Assembly: GCA_028658405.1 (NCBI GenBank)
Contig: JAKOGY010000014.1
Span: 1-39,803, forward strand
DNA: 39,803 nucleotides
From: Dolichospermum sp. ST_sed8
Lineage (GTDB): Bacteria; Cyanobacteriota; Cyanobacteriia; Cyanobacteriales; Nostocaceae
Direction: 5' to 3'
The notes below the pieces were generated by a model. The model worked only from the letters and a program-made list of their open reading frames with translations, made no database searches and was not told the origin of the DNA. Shown piece by piece: positions 1 to 9,046 of the stretch; position 1 is the first letter of the stretch, and every line of letters begins with the position of its first letter. The translations under genes were made by a program, and so were the position numbers.

Positions 1-44
1 CGAGAATTAGACTTTGGGCGTTACCTAAGTTTACTCTGTCCGCA

Positions 45-77
45 GAATCTCAGTCCCTTTAGGGCTGAGAGTGTCAA
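45..77 (+). mobile_element. Right-end hairpin of a TnpB-type (IS200/IS605-like) element
   Basis: Positions 49-69 form a perfect hairpin, CTCAGTCCC-TTT-AGGGCTGAG-like, followed by GAGTGTCAA. The same layout (GAATCTCAG, hairpin, GAGAGTGTCAA) closes the tnpB element at 13505-13538 and appears inverted at 39728-39760. This is therefore the right end of the same element family, with the body lying off the left edge or lost. The bases before it (1-44) may be the 3' end of a tnpB, but are too short to tell. Confidence 0.6.
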
Positions 78-230
78 ACATTTCTTTGTCCGGTTTTCCT
101 CCCTCGTCCCCTAAGTCTTTTCCTCAAGACAATGTAAAATACTTACCCTTGTTATCTGTAGGGGGTTTTGGTGGGCAATGCCCACCCTACGTAAGTATCA
201 AATATTAGTCCCATGGGAATTTGAGTATAA
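78..230. other. Intergenic spacer with a small palindrome
   Basis: No gene is seen. It holds a short palindrome near 171-184 (GTGGGCAATGCCCACC), of the same style as the GGGCNNNGCCCACCCC palindromes in the repeats at 19286 and 37437. The stretch lies downstream of the COP23 gene. Confidence 0.4.
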
Positions 231-929
231 TTACAAACCACCAGATTGATTTTGCACAGCAGGTTTTCTTATGGGTTGTTGAACTAAGCCATTAACATTA
301 TTTTTCAGCAAATCGGTCAATTTAATCTGCACACGACCTTGGGTTTCCCGAATTACACCAGCGCCAGAACCTTCACGACTAATTTGCATAATTTGGGCAA
401 GAATTTTGTCAGCTTGCTTGGCATTTTCTGGTTTCAAGGTAAACAGAGTATTGCGTCCATTACAACCAGTGTCTTTTGCTGAAACTACACAAATAACAGT
501 ATTCTTCTTGAATCGTCCTGTCATTAACACAACATCTTTAAGACGACCACCACTTTCAGCTACAGCTTGATTTAATTTCGGTGTCACGATTTGGCAACGG
601 CCTTGAGGAGTAAATTTCTCACCAAAATACTTTGAAGATGCTGCTGTCCAGATAATTAAAGGGATTGCCTGTCCACCGGGTCGCTGACCAACTGTAGCCA
701 CGCTACCATCATTCTGGGGGACGCAGGTAAATTGAGTCCCTGCATTGGCTTCCTCTGCCGATGGCATAGTGCTACTATCACTATTCTCCACTGGTGGCAC
801 TGTGCTACTGTTACTATTTTCAACTGTAGTATCCACTGGTGGCAAGGCTTGAGCCGTAATGTCTAAAGCCAAAATACTAGATAGAGACAAGGTGGCAGTT
901 AAAATCGCTGTTTTCAATTGATGTTTCAT
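231..929 (-). CDS. COP23-domain secreted protein, copy 1
   Basis: 232 aa. A hydrophobic signal peptide ending near AQA (about residues 1-28) is followed by a low-complexity Ser/Thr/Val/Glu linker with a repeated NSxSSTxP unit (about 35-60). The C-terminal domain has four cysteines (FTCVPQ, GRCQIV, VICVV, TGCNG) and the line TVGQRPGG. This is the pattern of the cyanobacterial COP23 family, named after a circadian oscillating membrane-associated protein of Cyanothece. The molecular function is unknown. A strong Shine-Dalgarno AGGAGG lies 5-6 bases before the ATG. It is a tandem paralog of the gene at 999-1673, with nearly identical signal peptide and domain. Confidence 0.8.
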   Translation of the reverse strand: MKHQLKTAILTATLSLSSILALDITAQALPPVDTTVENSNSSTVPPVENSDSSTMPSAEEANAGTQFTCVPQNDGSVATVGQRPGGQAIPLIIWTAASSKYFGEKFTPQGRCQIVTPKLNQAVAESGGRLKDVVLMTGRFKKNTVICVVSAKDTGCNGRNTLFTLKPENAKQADKILAQIMQISREGSGAGVIRETQGRVQIKLTDLLKNNVNGLVQQPIRKPAVQNQSGGL

Positions 930-998
930 AAGACCTCCTAAATGTTCAAAGTAAAAAGAGTTGAGATTATTCAGTTTTCTGGCTGAGGATATTAATGA

Positions 999-1673
999 TT
1001 ACAAACCACCAGAGTTAGTTTGAATAGCAGGTTTTTTTCTGGTTTGCCTAAGTGGACGATTGGCTTTCCGGCTGAGTAAATCTTTTAATCTAACCTGCAC
1101 ACGGCCTCTTGTTTCCCGGATTACGCCGGCACTAGAACCTTCACGACTGATTTGCACAATTTGGGCAAGAACGTCGTCTGCCTTCTCGGCATTTTTTGGG
1201 TTTAAGGTAAACAGAGTATTACTACCATCACAACCAGTGTCATTGATAGAAACTACACAAATGACAGTTTTATTTCCGACTTTACCATTCATCAACACAA
1301 CATCTTTGAGGCTACCACCACTTTCAACTATGGCATCTGTTAATCTCTGGGTGACGATTTGGCAACGGCCTTGAGGAGTAAATTTCTCACCAAAATACTT
1401 TGCAGATGCCTCAGTCCAGACAATTACAGGAATTGGCTCTCCACCCGGTCGCTGACCAACTGTAGCTACGTTACCATCACCCTGGGGAACGCAGATAAAT
1501 TTAGTTCCTGTGTCAGCTTCCTCGGATAAGTCTGTATCTGCCATTGTGCTACTGTCACTATTTTCAACTGTAGTATCCACTAGTGGTAAGGCTTGAACCT
1601 TAGTTCCTAAAGGTAAAAGACTGGATATTGCTAAGGTGGCAGTTAAAATTGCTGTTTTTAATTGATGTTTCAT
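999..1673 (-). CDS. COP23-domain secreted protein, copy 2
   Basis: 224 aa. Same architecture as its neighbour: signal peptide (MKHQLKTAILTATL is identical in both), acidic Ser/Thr linker that is shorter here, then the COP23-like domain with four conserved cysteines (FICVPQ, GRCQIV, VICVV, TGCDG). The two genes are 69 bp apart on the same strand and clearly arose by duplication. The linker has diverged most, with one copy of the VENSDSST unit here against two related copies in copy 1. The ATG is preceded by CGAGG. The function is not known. Export to the periplasm or outer surface is inferred from the signal peptide. Confidence 0.8.
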   Translation of the reverse strand: MKHQLKTAILTATLAISSLLPLGTKVQALPLVDTTVENSDSSTMADTDLSEEADTGTKFICVPQGDGNVATVGQRPGGEPIPVIVWTEASAKYFGEKFTPQGRCQIVTQRLTDAIVESGGSLKDVVLMNGKVGNKTVICVVSINDTGCDGSNTLFTLNPKNAEKADDVLAQIVQISREGSSAGVIRETRGRVQVRLKDLLSRKANRPLRQTRKKPAIQTNSGGL

Positions 1674-1839
1674 AAAACCTCGGAAATATTCACAGTAAAC
1701 AAGAGTTTAACAAGGTAGAAATTCTAAATACGGAAAGATATGGCAGGAGTCAGAAGTTAGGAGTCAAACCAGGGGCGGTGTTTTATGGCAAATTGATGTG
1801 CTAACACTCCTGTCCGCTGCTATATATGTAGTAGAGATC

Positions 1840-3078
1840 CTATAGCCCGCCTTTCTTTGGAGAATAAGCGCGAACAGGAGAATTTGCTAAGGCTCTAAGT
1901 TTGCCAGTAGCCTGATTGTATTCATAGCTATTAGCTGTTAAGTCAGGGTGGGGTGCAACACAGTATTGTATGCTACCAATAACAATAGTAACTACTGGGC
2001 TGCCAGATGTACAGGAAATAGGTGTTAAGTCCCATTTTTTTAACAAGGCCATGTTAAAATTGCTAGATGATGAATCGTCGTTTTGTAAAGTATTCATCGT
2101 GGATCTTTGGACATTACCTGTACTCACTGAACCAGAAATGCGTGAGGTATCAATATTGTTACCAACAGCAGAAATGGTGTTATTTTTAGTAGCATTGTAA
2201 AGGTTATAACGACCATTATTATTGATTGTATTGCTACCAGGATTGTCGTTAGTACCCAGGTCAGGTGCAGCATTCAGGATGAGGACAATACCATCTCGGA
2301 TATTATTCTGAATTACATTTTTACGGACTAAAGGTTTGGCTGATTCAGAGATGACCATACCATCTTTGTTTTGGACGATTTGGTTTTCTGTAACTACGGC
2401 TGTGGAAGTATCACCAATAGCTAAACCAAAGCCATTATTCTGAAACAGATTATTCCGAATTTCTCCCTGGCTGGATTTAGTCAGAGAAATACCGTTGGCA
2501 GTATTTTGCACAAATTGGTTATTTTCAACTTGAGGATTTCCCGTACCTGTGACAAATACACCTTCTCTGAAGTTTTTGGTGAATGTATTGTTTGTAATTT
2601 TAGGATTAGTTGATTCTACCCATATACCTGTACCCCTTTGATTGGTATTAGTAACTGTGATACCAACAATTGTAGTATCCTGATCTGCCAGAATGGTAAT
2701 ATTTTGTTTAGCGAAAAAGCGACTGATATAAATACCACCACCTTCAATAACCACTGTCCTACCTTTACTTGATTCGTCACCCCGTAATGTTATTCCTGGT
2801 TTGAGTAATATAGGGAATGATTCGCTGTTATAGTTGCCAGGAGCTAACTGAATAGTTGTACCCGGTTTAGTCTGACTCAGCGCAAAAGTAATGGTTTTGT
2901 AAGGGCTTATTGCAGATGTGCCAGCTTCAGCCGTATTTGTACCAGTAACTGGGTTAACATAAATTACTGATGCAGTCGGAGGCAATTGTGCCTGTACGGG
3001 AAATGTGCCGATTAAGGAACTAGATATAGCTAAGTTCATCAATAAAACAGAGGTTTTTAATTTAAACCGACTGCTCAT
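1840..3078 (-). CDS. DUF1565 / right-handed beta-helix exported protein
   Basis: 412 aa with an N-terminal signal peptide (about 1-30, ending PVQAQ). Residues about 35-110 carry the DUF1565-type opening (VNPVTGTNTAEAGTSAISPYKTI, shortened here, then LAPGNY and LLKPGITLRG). Residues about 130-290 contain many Asn-rich repeats of about 22 residues (NNTFTKN, NNQFVQN, NNLFQNN, ENQIVQN, KNVIQNN), the mark of a parallel beta-helix of the pectate-lyase/NosD type. Such proteins often bind or cleave polysaccharides, but no catalytic residues can be assigned. The C-terminal 100 residues have one Cys pair (SCTSG, YCVA). AAGGA lies 8 bases before the ATG. It sits in a run of five exported proteins, which suggests a cell-surface role. 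Confidence 0.8.
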   Translation of the reverse strand: MSSRFKLKTSVLLMNLAISSSLIGTFPVQAQLPPTASVIYVNPVTGTNTAEAGTSAISPYKTITFALSQTKPGTTIQLAPGNYNSESFPILLKPGITLRGDESSKGRTVVIEGGGIYISRFFAKQNITILADQDTTIVGITVTNTNQRGTGIWVESTNPKITNNTFTKNFREGVFVTGTGNPQVENNQFVQNTANGISLTKSSQGEIRNNLFQNNGFGLAIGDTSTAVVTENQIVQNKDGMVISESAKPLVRKNVIQNNIRDGIVLILNAAPDLGTNDNPGSNTINNNGRYNLYNATKNNTISAVGNNIDTSRISGSVSTGNVQRSTMNTLQNDDSSSSNFNMALLKKWDLTPISCTSGSPVVTIVIGSIQYCVAPHPDLTANSYEYNQATGKLRALANSPVRAYSPKKGGL

Positions 3079-3278
3079 AAATAAATCCTTGATTTAATGC
3101 GTGTATCCCTACCTAATATAAATTAAACCATAAATTTTTCTGAAAGACAAATAAAATTTATACATATTTAATCAACACTTACTGCATCTACTTACTATTA
3201 ATTGTGAAACCAACAGTGTAAGCACTGCCTCCAGTCTAAAACAGATACACGGAAGCAGCACTTACAGGATTACAGTTA
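3079..3278. other. AT-rich spacer upstream of the beta-helix gene
   Basis: No ORF, repeat or clear hairpin stands out. It should hold the promoter for the minus-strand gene ending at 1840, but no convincing -35/-10 pair could be fixed. Confidence 0.3.
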
Positions 3279-4184
3279 CTATGGAATCGCGCGTCTTAAT
3301 TCTTGGAGTATTTTACTAATAGTGACGAAATCCTCATCACGATATAGCTTTTTCAGAGTGTCCGGTTTGCTTTGCAGGATAATCCCGTTGTAGGTAACAA
3401 TAGCATTATTCAGTCTATTAACATTGACACTGGGTGCTGCATCAGCTTGAGCAATGAGCGAAATAGGTTTTAAAATTTTATTGCTGGCTACTAACTGTCC
3501 TGATGTTGTTTGAGCTACAGGCAAATTGGGTAAAGAAGCTTGAGGGGAAGCAAACAAACCAGTCAGAGCCGTGACTAGGTCTTGTGCTTGTTCTGGGGAA
3601 ATACCCGCAGTAGTTAGATTGCTGATCAGGGAAGCCGCTGCTGTCTGTGATCCAGTACCACTTGTCAACAGGGAAGAAATAGCGGCTGCACTACCACCAG
3701 GTGCATTGCTAAGACCTTGAACAATAGCAGTAGCCAATTGATTCACACTAACCTGGGCTTCTGGTGAAAGAGTGAGCACAACAGTGCCGCCTCCTGCACC
3801 ATCTGTCACAGTAATGTTAGATGAGGTTGATTCTGTGTTTGCTGCTGTAACTGTAACTGTTGCCGTATTTGCGTCATTTCCCGCACCACCTACTGTCAGA
3901 GTACCTGTTGTGGAAACCCCAGTAGTAATGGTGGCTGAAACACCGGGTATTATAGGGATAGTGATGGAAGTTCCTGTTGATGTTGTTACCGTTGATGTTG
4001 TTCCTGTTGGGGGTAGAGAAACAACGCTAGTTTGTGAAGCACCAGTAGCAGCACCGCTGTCAGTGCCTGCTGTACCTGGACTGGGACTATTACTTTGGGC
4101 TTGGGCTTGGTTTGGTAATTGCCAAATAAGGGATAGTGCAGAACCAAGACTGAGGGCAAAAAGGAGATTTCTAATTTTCAACAT
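3279..4184 (-). CDS. Unrecognised Ala/Thr/Ser-rich secreted protein
   Basis: 301 aa. A signal peptide (about 1-29, ending QAQAQ) is followed by about 100 residues extremely rich in Thr, Gly, Ser, Val and Ala (VSTTGTLTVGGAGN, TATVTVTAANTEST). The second half is helical, with VNQLATAIVQGLSNAPGG, ISSLLTSG and ISPEQAQDLVTALTGLF. The last 50 residues (VNRLNNAIVTYNGIILQSKPD) resemble the tail of other cyanobacterial secreted hypotheticals. No cysteine and no catalytic motif is seen. It lies 26 bp downstream of the barrel-like protein gene on the same strand and may be co-transcribed with it. Function unknown. Confidence 0.65.
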   Translation of the reverse strand: MLKIRNLLFALSLGSALSLIWQLPNQAQAQSNSPSPGTAGTDSGAATGASQTSVVSLPPTGTTSTVTTSTGTSITIPIIPGVSATITTGVSTTGTLTVGGAGNDANTATVTVTAANTESTSSNITVTDGAGGGTVVLTLSPEAQVSVNQLATAIVQGLSNAPGGSAAAISSLLTSGTGSQTAAASLISNLTTAGISPEQAQDLVTALTGLFASPQASLPNLPVAQTTSGQLVASNKILKPISLIAQADAAPSVNVNRLNNAIVTYNGIILQSKPDTLKKLYRDEDFVTISKILQELRRAIP

Positions 4185-4209
4185 GATGATTCTTTAAATA
4201 TTGCAGTGT

Positions 4210-5280
4210 TTATTTGGGCAAGAAATTGAAACCATAACCTACGCTCAACCCAAATACTGTGCCACCGACGCTGTTATGAGTCAGATCCGCAACTTGGGCT
4301 GTAATTGTTAATGGTAGGGTAGGTACAGGAACGTATGAAGCCCCAATATTTAAACCAACTCCACTCCAACCTAGACCGACACCTACTTGGGGATGAACTT
4401 GTACACCGACTCCAGCAAATACACCCGTACTGGCATCACCTTGTCGGAAGTCGCCGCCCCCAGCCCCTAGTGAAAAGGAGATGGGCATTTTATTAACAGG
4501 ATCATTGGGCTTTAAAAGGGAGTAAGTTGTGACCACGCCATAGGCACTGGAAGGTCTAATTTCTTCATTACTAGCTGCGGTCTTATACTGGGCAAAGGTT
4601 TTCCAGCCAGCAGCTACAGCAATTTGATTGGTTCCTTTAGCGTAGACAGTGCGGTGAGCTTTAAGGTCAAAGGTGCCATTACTACCAAAGTTTTTGATAC
4701 TACCGTTGTTGAAGGATAATTCTAGACCAACTGTTTTTTGGGAATTTCCTAAACCAACACCGAGGCTGATGCTTCCGTCTATGTCTTCTAGCCTGTCACC
4801 TCTATTACCGGCGGTTGCTGCTGATGCGCCTACAAAAGCGTCACCCATGTTAGCACCGAAGGCACTCTGACCAGCAAAACTAAGTCCGGGTGGGTAAGTT
4901 GGCTTGGATTTGGGTATCTTAACTTTGAGCAGGGGTTCAACTAATAGCTCTTGGCTGATTTTGTTAACTTCATCAGTGTCATTGTCCGCATTTTGGGCAA
5001 TTACTTGTGCTGGTTTTTGCCCAGGAATAGATTCAACCTTTGGTATTAATTCCGCGACTTTGACTACTAGTTTTATCTCGGCTGAAGAAGTCGCTTTTGC
5101 CCTTTTATCTGTGATTAATTCACTGTTTTGATTTTCAGCTACCATTTCATCTTCTGCAAATGCGACATTAACTGAGATGGCTGTGGTTAGTAAAAAGCTT
5201 GGTAAGGTTAGCGATAAACCCAAGTAGATAAGACGTTTACAATGATTGAATAGTAGAATAGAATGTTTTTTTATTTTCAA
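4210..5280 (-). CDS. Candidate outer-membrane beta-barrel protein
   Basis: About 356 aa. A basic N terminus and hydrophobic signal peptide end at AFA-EDE. An about 80-residue linker follows, then about 220 residues of Gly/aromatic-alternating beta strands (ISLGVGLGN, TVGLELSFNNG, VAAGWKTFAQY, ISFSLGAGGGDF, VFAGVGVQVHPQVGVGLGW). It closes with VGYGFNF near the C terminus, as in barrel proteins. Start: a GTG at 5295 is possible, but GAGGAG (5288-5293) lies 7 bases before the TTG at 5280. That gives MKIKKHSILLF, a typical signal-peptide start, so TTG is preferred. No family name can be given. The signal peptide and barrel-like strands are seen; membrane location is inferred. Confidence 0.65.
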   Translation of the reverse strand: MKIKKHSILLFNHCKRLIYLGLSLTLPSFLLTTAISVNVAFAEDEMVAENQNSELITDKRAKATSSAEIKLVVKVAELIPKVESIPGQKPAQVIAQNADNDTDEVNKISQELLVEPLLKVKIPKSKPTYPPGLSFAGQSAFGANMGDAFVGASAATAGNRGDRLEDIDGSISLGVGLGNSQKTVGLELSFNNGSIKNFGSNGTFDLKAHRTVYAKGTNQIAVAAGWKTFAQYKTAASNEEIRPSSAYGVVTTYSLLKPNDPVNKMPISFSLGAGGGDFRQGDASTGVFAGVGVQVHPQVGVGLGWSGVGLNIGASYVPVPTLPLTITAQVADLTHNSVGGTVFGLSVGYGFNFLPK

Positions 5281-5674
5281 AATATCGCTCCTCACAAGAT
5301 ATTATGCAGTGGCAAAAATCCGTAGGTAAGTATATAAATATACAATATTATCTTTGAACCCGACTGAATTAACATTCAGGTACAATAACTATTTTGCATA
5401 TAAATAGACAAGAACCTAACCACACATTTTCTATTATTGTATAGTAAATGTAACTTTAAAGGCAACATTTACATAAGTAAATATTTTTTATAAATAATCA
5501 AGGATGTTTTAATAAATACAATTTTCTTTGATACTATGGTAAAATACCAGAGTATTTACGGTGAGGTATCTTGGAGAGTTTTTCCCACACTGTATTTGCT
5601 ATGGCTAACGATCCTCTAAGGAATACACAATCACAATTCTGGATAGTTCTCTAGGGAAATACTCTTAAGAATCT
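5281..5674. other. AT-rich intergenic region upstream of the barrel gene
   Basis: About 390 bp, very AT-rich, with no ORF that has coding character. It must contain the promoter for the minus-strand barrel gene. I see no RNA gene or repeat in it. Confidence 0.4.
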
Positions 5675-6655
5675 TTACAATTTAACTTGTGCCAAATGAC
5701 TGCGGGGATTGTAAGTACGAATGGCTCTGATTTTTTCATAGCATTCTCGTTCTTGAGGGGTGAGGTCTTTTGGAGGAGCAATTACTACTTTTACCAATTG
5801 ATCACCCCGTCCACTTTTAGCTAACGGCCAACCTTTACCACGTAAGCGCAGGGATTGACCAGAACGCACTCCCGCCGGTAGCTTAACATTAACATTACCA
5901 TCTGGTGTAGGTACATCTATCGCCGCGCCTAATGTGGCTTCATCTGGTGTAATTAATACTTCGCAAACAAGATTATCCCCTTCTATTTGGAAAAAAGTAT
6001 GGGGTTGTAATCCTACTTTTAAGTATAAATCTCCGCGTTGTTGATTCATGGGGTTAATTTGGCCTTTACCCTTCACCCGTAAACGAGTACCAGTTTTAGC
6101 ACCACCAGGAATACGGACATCAATAGTTTCGTTTCCTAAACTAAACCGTTTTTGAACACCAGAAAATGCTTCTGCGAAAGTTAAAGTAATTACAGCTTCT
6201 GTATCTTGTGTGCTACCAGCAGAGCCATCTTGCAAACCAAAATCGTTAAAACCGCTACCTGCTCTAGCAGTGGAAGTCCGATAAGAGTAACTTTGTCGCC
6301 CGCTGCGGGGTCCTGTACCACCAAATAATTCAGTTAAAAAGTCATTAAAACTGCCGTATTGACCAAAATCAACCCCGCCCATATCTACACCAGAACCACC
6401 ACTGGGGAAACCAGTACCCGCTTGTTTCCAATATTGACCAAATTGATCGTATTTTTTGCGTTTATCTGGGTCAGATAATACCTCGTATGCTTCATTAACT
6501 TCCTTAAACTTGGCTTCAGCCTGTTTGTTATTGGGGTTAACATCAGGATGATATTTACGGGCTAGTTTCCGAAAAGCTTGTTTAATTTCTTCTGAAGTGG
6601 CAATTTTACTAATTCCTAACATTGCATAATAGTCTTTAAAGTCGGTTGCAGCCAT
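5675..6655 (-). CDS. DnaJ-family co-chaperone, CbpA-like (type II, no zinc finger)
   Basis: 326 aa. Residues 1-75 are a J domain with the HPD triad at 36-38 (KYHPDVNP), which stimulates the ATPase of DnaK. A Gly/Phe/Ser-rich linker (about 80-150) follows, then two C-terminal substrate-binding folds (about 155-310: ITLTFAEAFSGVQKRF, IDVRIPGGAKTGTRLRVKGKG, VKLPAGVRSGQSLRLRGKGW). The four CxxCxGxG zinc repeats of DnaJ are absent, so it is the CbpA/DnaJB1-like class. GGAGG lies 8 bases before the ATG. Family assignment is firm. The client and DnaK partner cannot be told from sequence. Confidence 0.92.
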   Translation of the reverse strand: MAATDFKDYYAMLGISKIATSEEIKQAFRKLARKYHPDVNPNNKQAEAKFKEVNEAYEVLSDPDKRKKYDQFGQYWKQAGTGFPSGGSGVDMGGVDFGQYGSFNDFLTELFGGTGPRSGRQSYSYRTSTARAGSGFNDFGLQDGSAGSTQDTEAVITLTFAEAFSGVQKRFSLGNETIDVRIPGGAKTGTRLRVKGKGQINPMNQQRGDLYLKVGLQPHTFFQIEGDNLVCEVLITPDEATLGAAIDVPTPDGNVNVKLPAGVRSGQSLRLRGKGWPLAKSGRGDQLVKVVIAPPKDLTPQERECYEKIRAIRTYNPRSHLAQVKL

Positions 6656-6700
6656 CTACTAGCCTCCTGTAGAAATTTAGGTTATGTTTTTTTCTAAGAT

Positions 6701-6803
6701 ACAGCGCTTCCCGGTGTTATGAGGTACAAGAACCCCACCCCCAACCCACTCATCGCTTGCGGGGAGGGGGCTAAGATGTACCTCATAAGAGCGAAAACCC
6801 TGT
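6701..6803. repeat. MITE-like palindromic repeat, copy 1
   Basis: The ends are imperfect inverted repeats: GTTATGAGGTACA (from 6715) pairs with TGTACCTCATAAG (6777-6789), and the outer bases ACAGCGCTTCCCGG pair loosely with CGAAAACCCTGT. The inside holds an AACCCCACCCCC / GGGGAGGGGG palindrome. A related copy lies at 28502-28607. It sits between the J-protein gene and the kinase gene. No ORF is seen. Confidence 0.6.
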
Positions 6804-6923
6804 TCCCTTTCTTTTGATCTTATGGCAGGCAAAGGATTCTGATATTAAACTAACAAACAATCCCCAAAATCAAGTGTGGTTCTTGCTGAAGGTACCAGCG
6901 CAATTCCCGTACTCTTACCATTA

Positions 6924-7379
6924 TTAAAAGGATATAAGCTCGTCTATTCCTTCTTCTAAGCTGGGGGGAGCATCCCGGATTTGGCGGTGCATTCGGAGAA
7001 TTATATCTTCGGGAACTTGGCGAATCCGTTTTTGATTTCGTGCCAAACACAGCCAAACTGGAGTTTTCACCCAAACGCCCATAATATAACTAAAGCCACA
7101 ATCACGGGCGAGGGTAATCACTTCTCGGCGATTTTTCCTTTGGGCGTGGGTAGCATCGAGAATTACCCCTTGATTTGCGGTTATGGCTTGCTGTAATTGT
7201 CGTTCCAGTTCGCGCCAAATTAGCAGCCAAGGTCCTTGAATTGCTTCTGAACCAAAAAGTTGCCCCCGGATGACATCTGTGGAAATTAGCCGCATCTGGG
7301 GGCATTCTGTCAGTAGTTGTTTTGCTAAAGTTGATTTACCACTACCAGGAAGACCAATTAGCAAAATTAATTTAGTCAT
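6924..7379 (-). CDS. Small P-loop kinase / AAA-type ATPase (polynucleotide-kinase-like)
   Basis: 151 aa. Walker A GLPGSGKS is at residues 9-16, followed by a second-strand acid in LISTDVIRGQLFG (about 32-45). VILDATHAQRKNRREVI (about 70-87) and GVWVKTPVWLCLARNQKR (about 100-118) follow the layout of the T4 PNK-like / zeta-toxin-like ATP-binding kinases. Substrate unknown: a nucleic acid end, nucleoside or small molecule are all possible. The ATG is the last copy of an ATGACTA heptamer array (7373-7440), so no normal Shine-Dalgarno is present. It follows glgC on the same strand, separated only by heptamer repeats. Confidence 0.78.
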   Translation of the reverse strand: MTKLILLIGLPGSGKSTLAKQLLTECPQMRLISTDVIRGQLFGSEAIQGPWLLIWRELERQLQQAITANQGVILDATHAQRKNRREVITLARDCGFSYIMGVWVKTPVWLCLARNQKRIRQVPEDIILRMHRQIRDAPPSLEEGIDELISF

Positions 7380-7486
7380 TAGTCATTAGTCATTAGTCAT
7401 TAGTTATTAGTTATTAGTTATTAGTTATTAGTTATTAGTCGCTAATTAACAAAGGAACAATGACCAATGACCAATGACCAATGACT
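7373..7486. repeat. Heptamer STRR filling the glgC-kinase gap
   Basis: Two arrays: ATTAGTC/ATTAGTT-type heptamers from 7373 to 7440, and ATGACCA-type heptamers from 7458 to 7486. The first supplies the ATG of the kinase gene; the second abuts and reaches the TAG stop of glgC (7485-7487). Short tandemly repeated repetitive heptamers are a known trait of heterocystous cyanobacteria. Confidence 0.85.
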
Positions 7487-8774
7487 AGATAATTGTTCCG
7501 TGAGGAATTGCAGCATTTTTGAGGACGACAACAATGCCACTACGGATGTAGAAGCCTTGCTTTTCGCGTTCTGCTTCTTGGATGTTTTCCTTATTGATGA
7601 TTTTCACATTGTTACCAATGCGGGCATTTTTATCAATGATGGCACGGCGGATAATGGTGTCTGTCCCAATACCAACGGGGATATCATTTTGTTCTAAGCT
7701 GCATTGTCTTTCAACGGATGGTTGGTAATAGTCAGCACCCATGATCAGGGTTTCTTCAATTACAGATCCTGATTCTATCCGCGATCGCACTCCCAAAACT
7801 GAATGTTGAATCCGGCAATCTTTCAAGATACAACCGTCACCAATCATAGATTCTGTGATTTGGCAATTCAACAGTTTAGAGGGGGGTAAGTAACGAGCGC
7901 GAGTATAAATTGGTGCTGCTTCATCGTAGAAGCTAAAGGGAGGAAGCGGTTGCTTTGTTAGGGCTAAATTGGCTTCATAAAAAGATTCAATTGTCCCAAT
8001 ATCTTCCCAGTAGTCATCAAACAAGAAGGCTTGAACGTTGTGGTCTTTAGCAGCTTCGGGAATAATCTCTTTGCCAAAATCAGTTTGTTCTAAAGATTGT
8101 TTCAGCAACTTGATTAAAACATCTTTTTTAAAGACATAAATCCCCATTGAGGCGATATATGGCTGTAATTCGGCTTGTTCTTTTGTCAATCCCAAGATGG
8201 TGGTATCAACACGCATCTGCGCTAAAGCTTCACCTTTGGGTTTTTCGCTAAAGTCAATGACTCTACCGGATTCATTGATTTTCATCAAGCCAAAATCCGA
8301 GGCTCGACGATCATCCATGGGAATTACGGAAAGTGTAATATCCGCATTTGTGTCTCTGTGACGCTGGATAAACTGACGGTAATCCATGCGGTAGAGGTGA
8401 TCACCAGAAAGAATCAGAAATTCCTCTACATCCCAATCTTGTAACATCCAGATGTACTGACGCACAGCATCAGCCGTACCTTGGAACCAGTTGGGGTTTT
8501 CTGGGGTTTGTTGTGCTGCTAACACTTCTACAAACCCATCGCTAAACCCACTAAAGTTGTAAGCACGAGCAATGTGACGATTCAGAGAGGCTGAGTTAAA
8601 TTGAGTAAGGACGTAGATTTTGAATATTTCGGAATTGATGCAGTTGCTAACAGGAATATCTATTAAGCGATACTTCCCAGCCACTGGTACTGCTGGTTTA
8701 GCGCGGAGTTTAGTTAACGGATAAAGCCGAGTACCCGCACCCCCACCCAGAATAATTGCTAAAACTTTTTTCAC
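7485..8774 (-). CDS. glgC: Glucose-1-phosphate adenylyltransferase
   Basis: 429 aa, the usual length for cyanobacterial ADP-glucose pyrophosphorylase. It makes ADP-glucose from ATP and glucose-1-phosphate, the committed step of glycogen synthesis in the cytosol. The N terminus has the nucleotide-binding signature [12 protein letters not shown] (residues about 9-20), then [20 protein letters not shown]. The middle has [11 protein letters not shown], the sugar-nucleotide [11 protein letters not shown] and IEEF-type residues in VEEFLI. The C-terminal third is a left-handed beta-helix of hexapeptides ([20 protein letters not shown] shortened), where 3-phosphoglycerate and Pi act in cyanobacterial and plant enzymes. 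The start is GTG, with GGGAG upstream. Confidence 0.97.
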   Translation of the reverse strand: MKKVLAIILGGGAGTRLYPLTKLRAKPAVPVAGKYRLIDIPVSNCINSEIFKIYVLTQFNSASLNRHIARAYNFSGFSDGFVEVLAAQQTPENPNWFQGTADAVRQYIWMLQDWDVEEFLILSGDHLYRMDYRQFIQRHRDTNADITLSVIPMDDRRASDFGLMKINESGRVIDFSEKPKGEALAQMRVDTTILGLTKEQAELQPYIASMGIYVFKKDVLIKLLKQSLEQTDFGKEIIPEAAKDHNVQAFLFDDYWEDIGTIESFYEANLALTKQPLPPFSFYDEAAPIYTRARYLPPSKLLNCQITESMIGDGCILKDCRIQHSVLGVRSRIESGSVIEETLIMGADYYQPSVERQCSLEQNDIPVGIGTDTIIRRAIIDKNARIGNNVKIINKENIQEAEREKQGFYIRSGIVVVLKNAAIPHGTII

Positions 8775-8960
8775 AAATTTTCTCCCAACTACCTTTCAAC
8801 TCTCATCTACAGTTTAGGACTGTATGTAGCAACTGATAAAGACAAGAGCAAAGAATCTTAAGGATGAATTTTTCCTTTACCCAGAAATGGCGATCGCGCC
8901 CAAACTCTTTCTTCTCGATAAATATCCATTTTGTCGAGCGCGAAAAACTGTATTTGGGTC

Positions 8961-8989
8961 TTGACAATTGATTTAAAATTTGTTATCAT
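8961..8989 (+). promoter_or_regulatory. Sigma-70-type promoter for the Uma2 gene
   Basis: A perfect -35 TTGACA (8961-8966) is followed after 17 bases by TATCAT (8984-8989). Transcription would start near 8996 and leave a leader of about 50 nt before the GTG at 9047. Confidence 0.65.
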
Positions 8990-9046
8990 TAAATTGACAA
9001 GGAAGAACTATCTTGAAATAAAAATAATTATTCGTGAGGTTTGATC

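Noticed and set aside
3772-4197. Plus-strand ORF of 141 codons rich in Val and Pro
   Set aside because: A mirror of the Thr/Ala/Gly-rich minus-strand gene; no ribosome binding site, and composition explained by the opposite strand.
7373-7486. CRISPR array
   Set aside because: Repeats are plain 7-bp tandem units without spacers; the same holds for 16823-16851 and 38567-38715.
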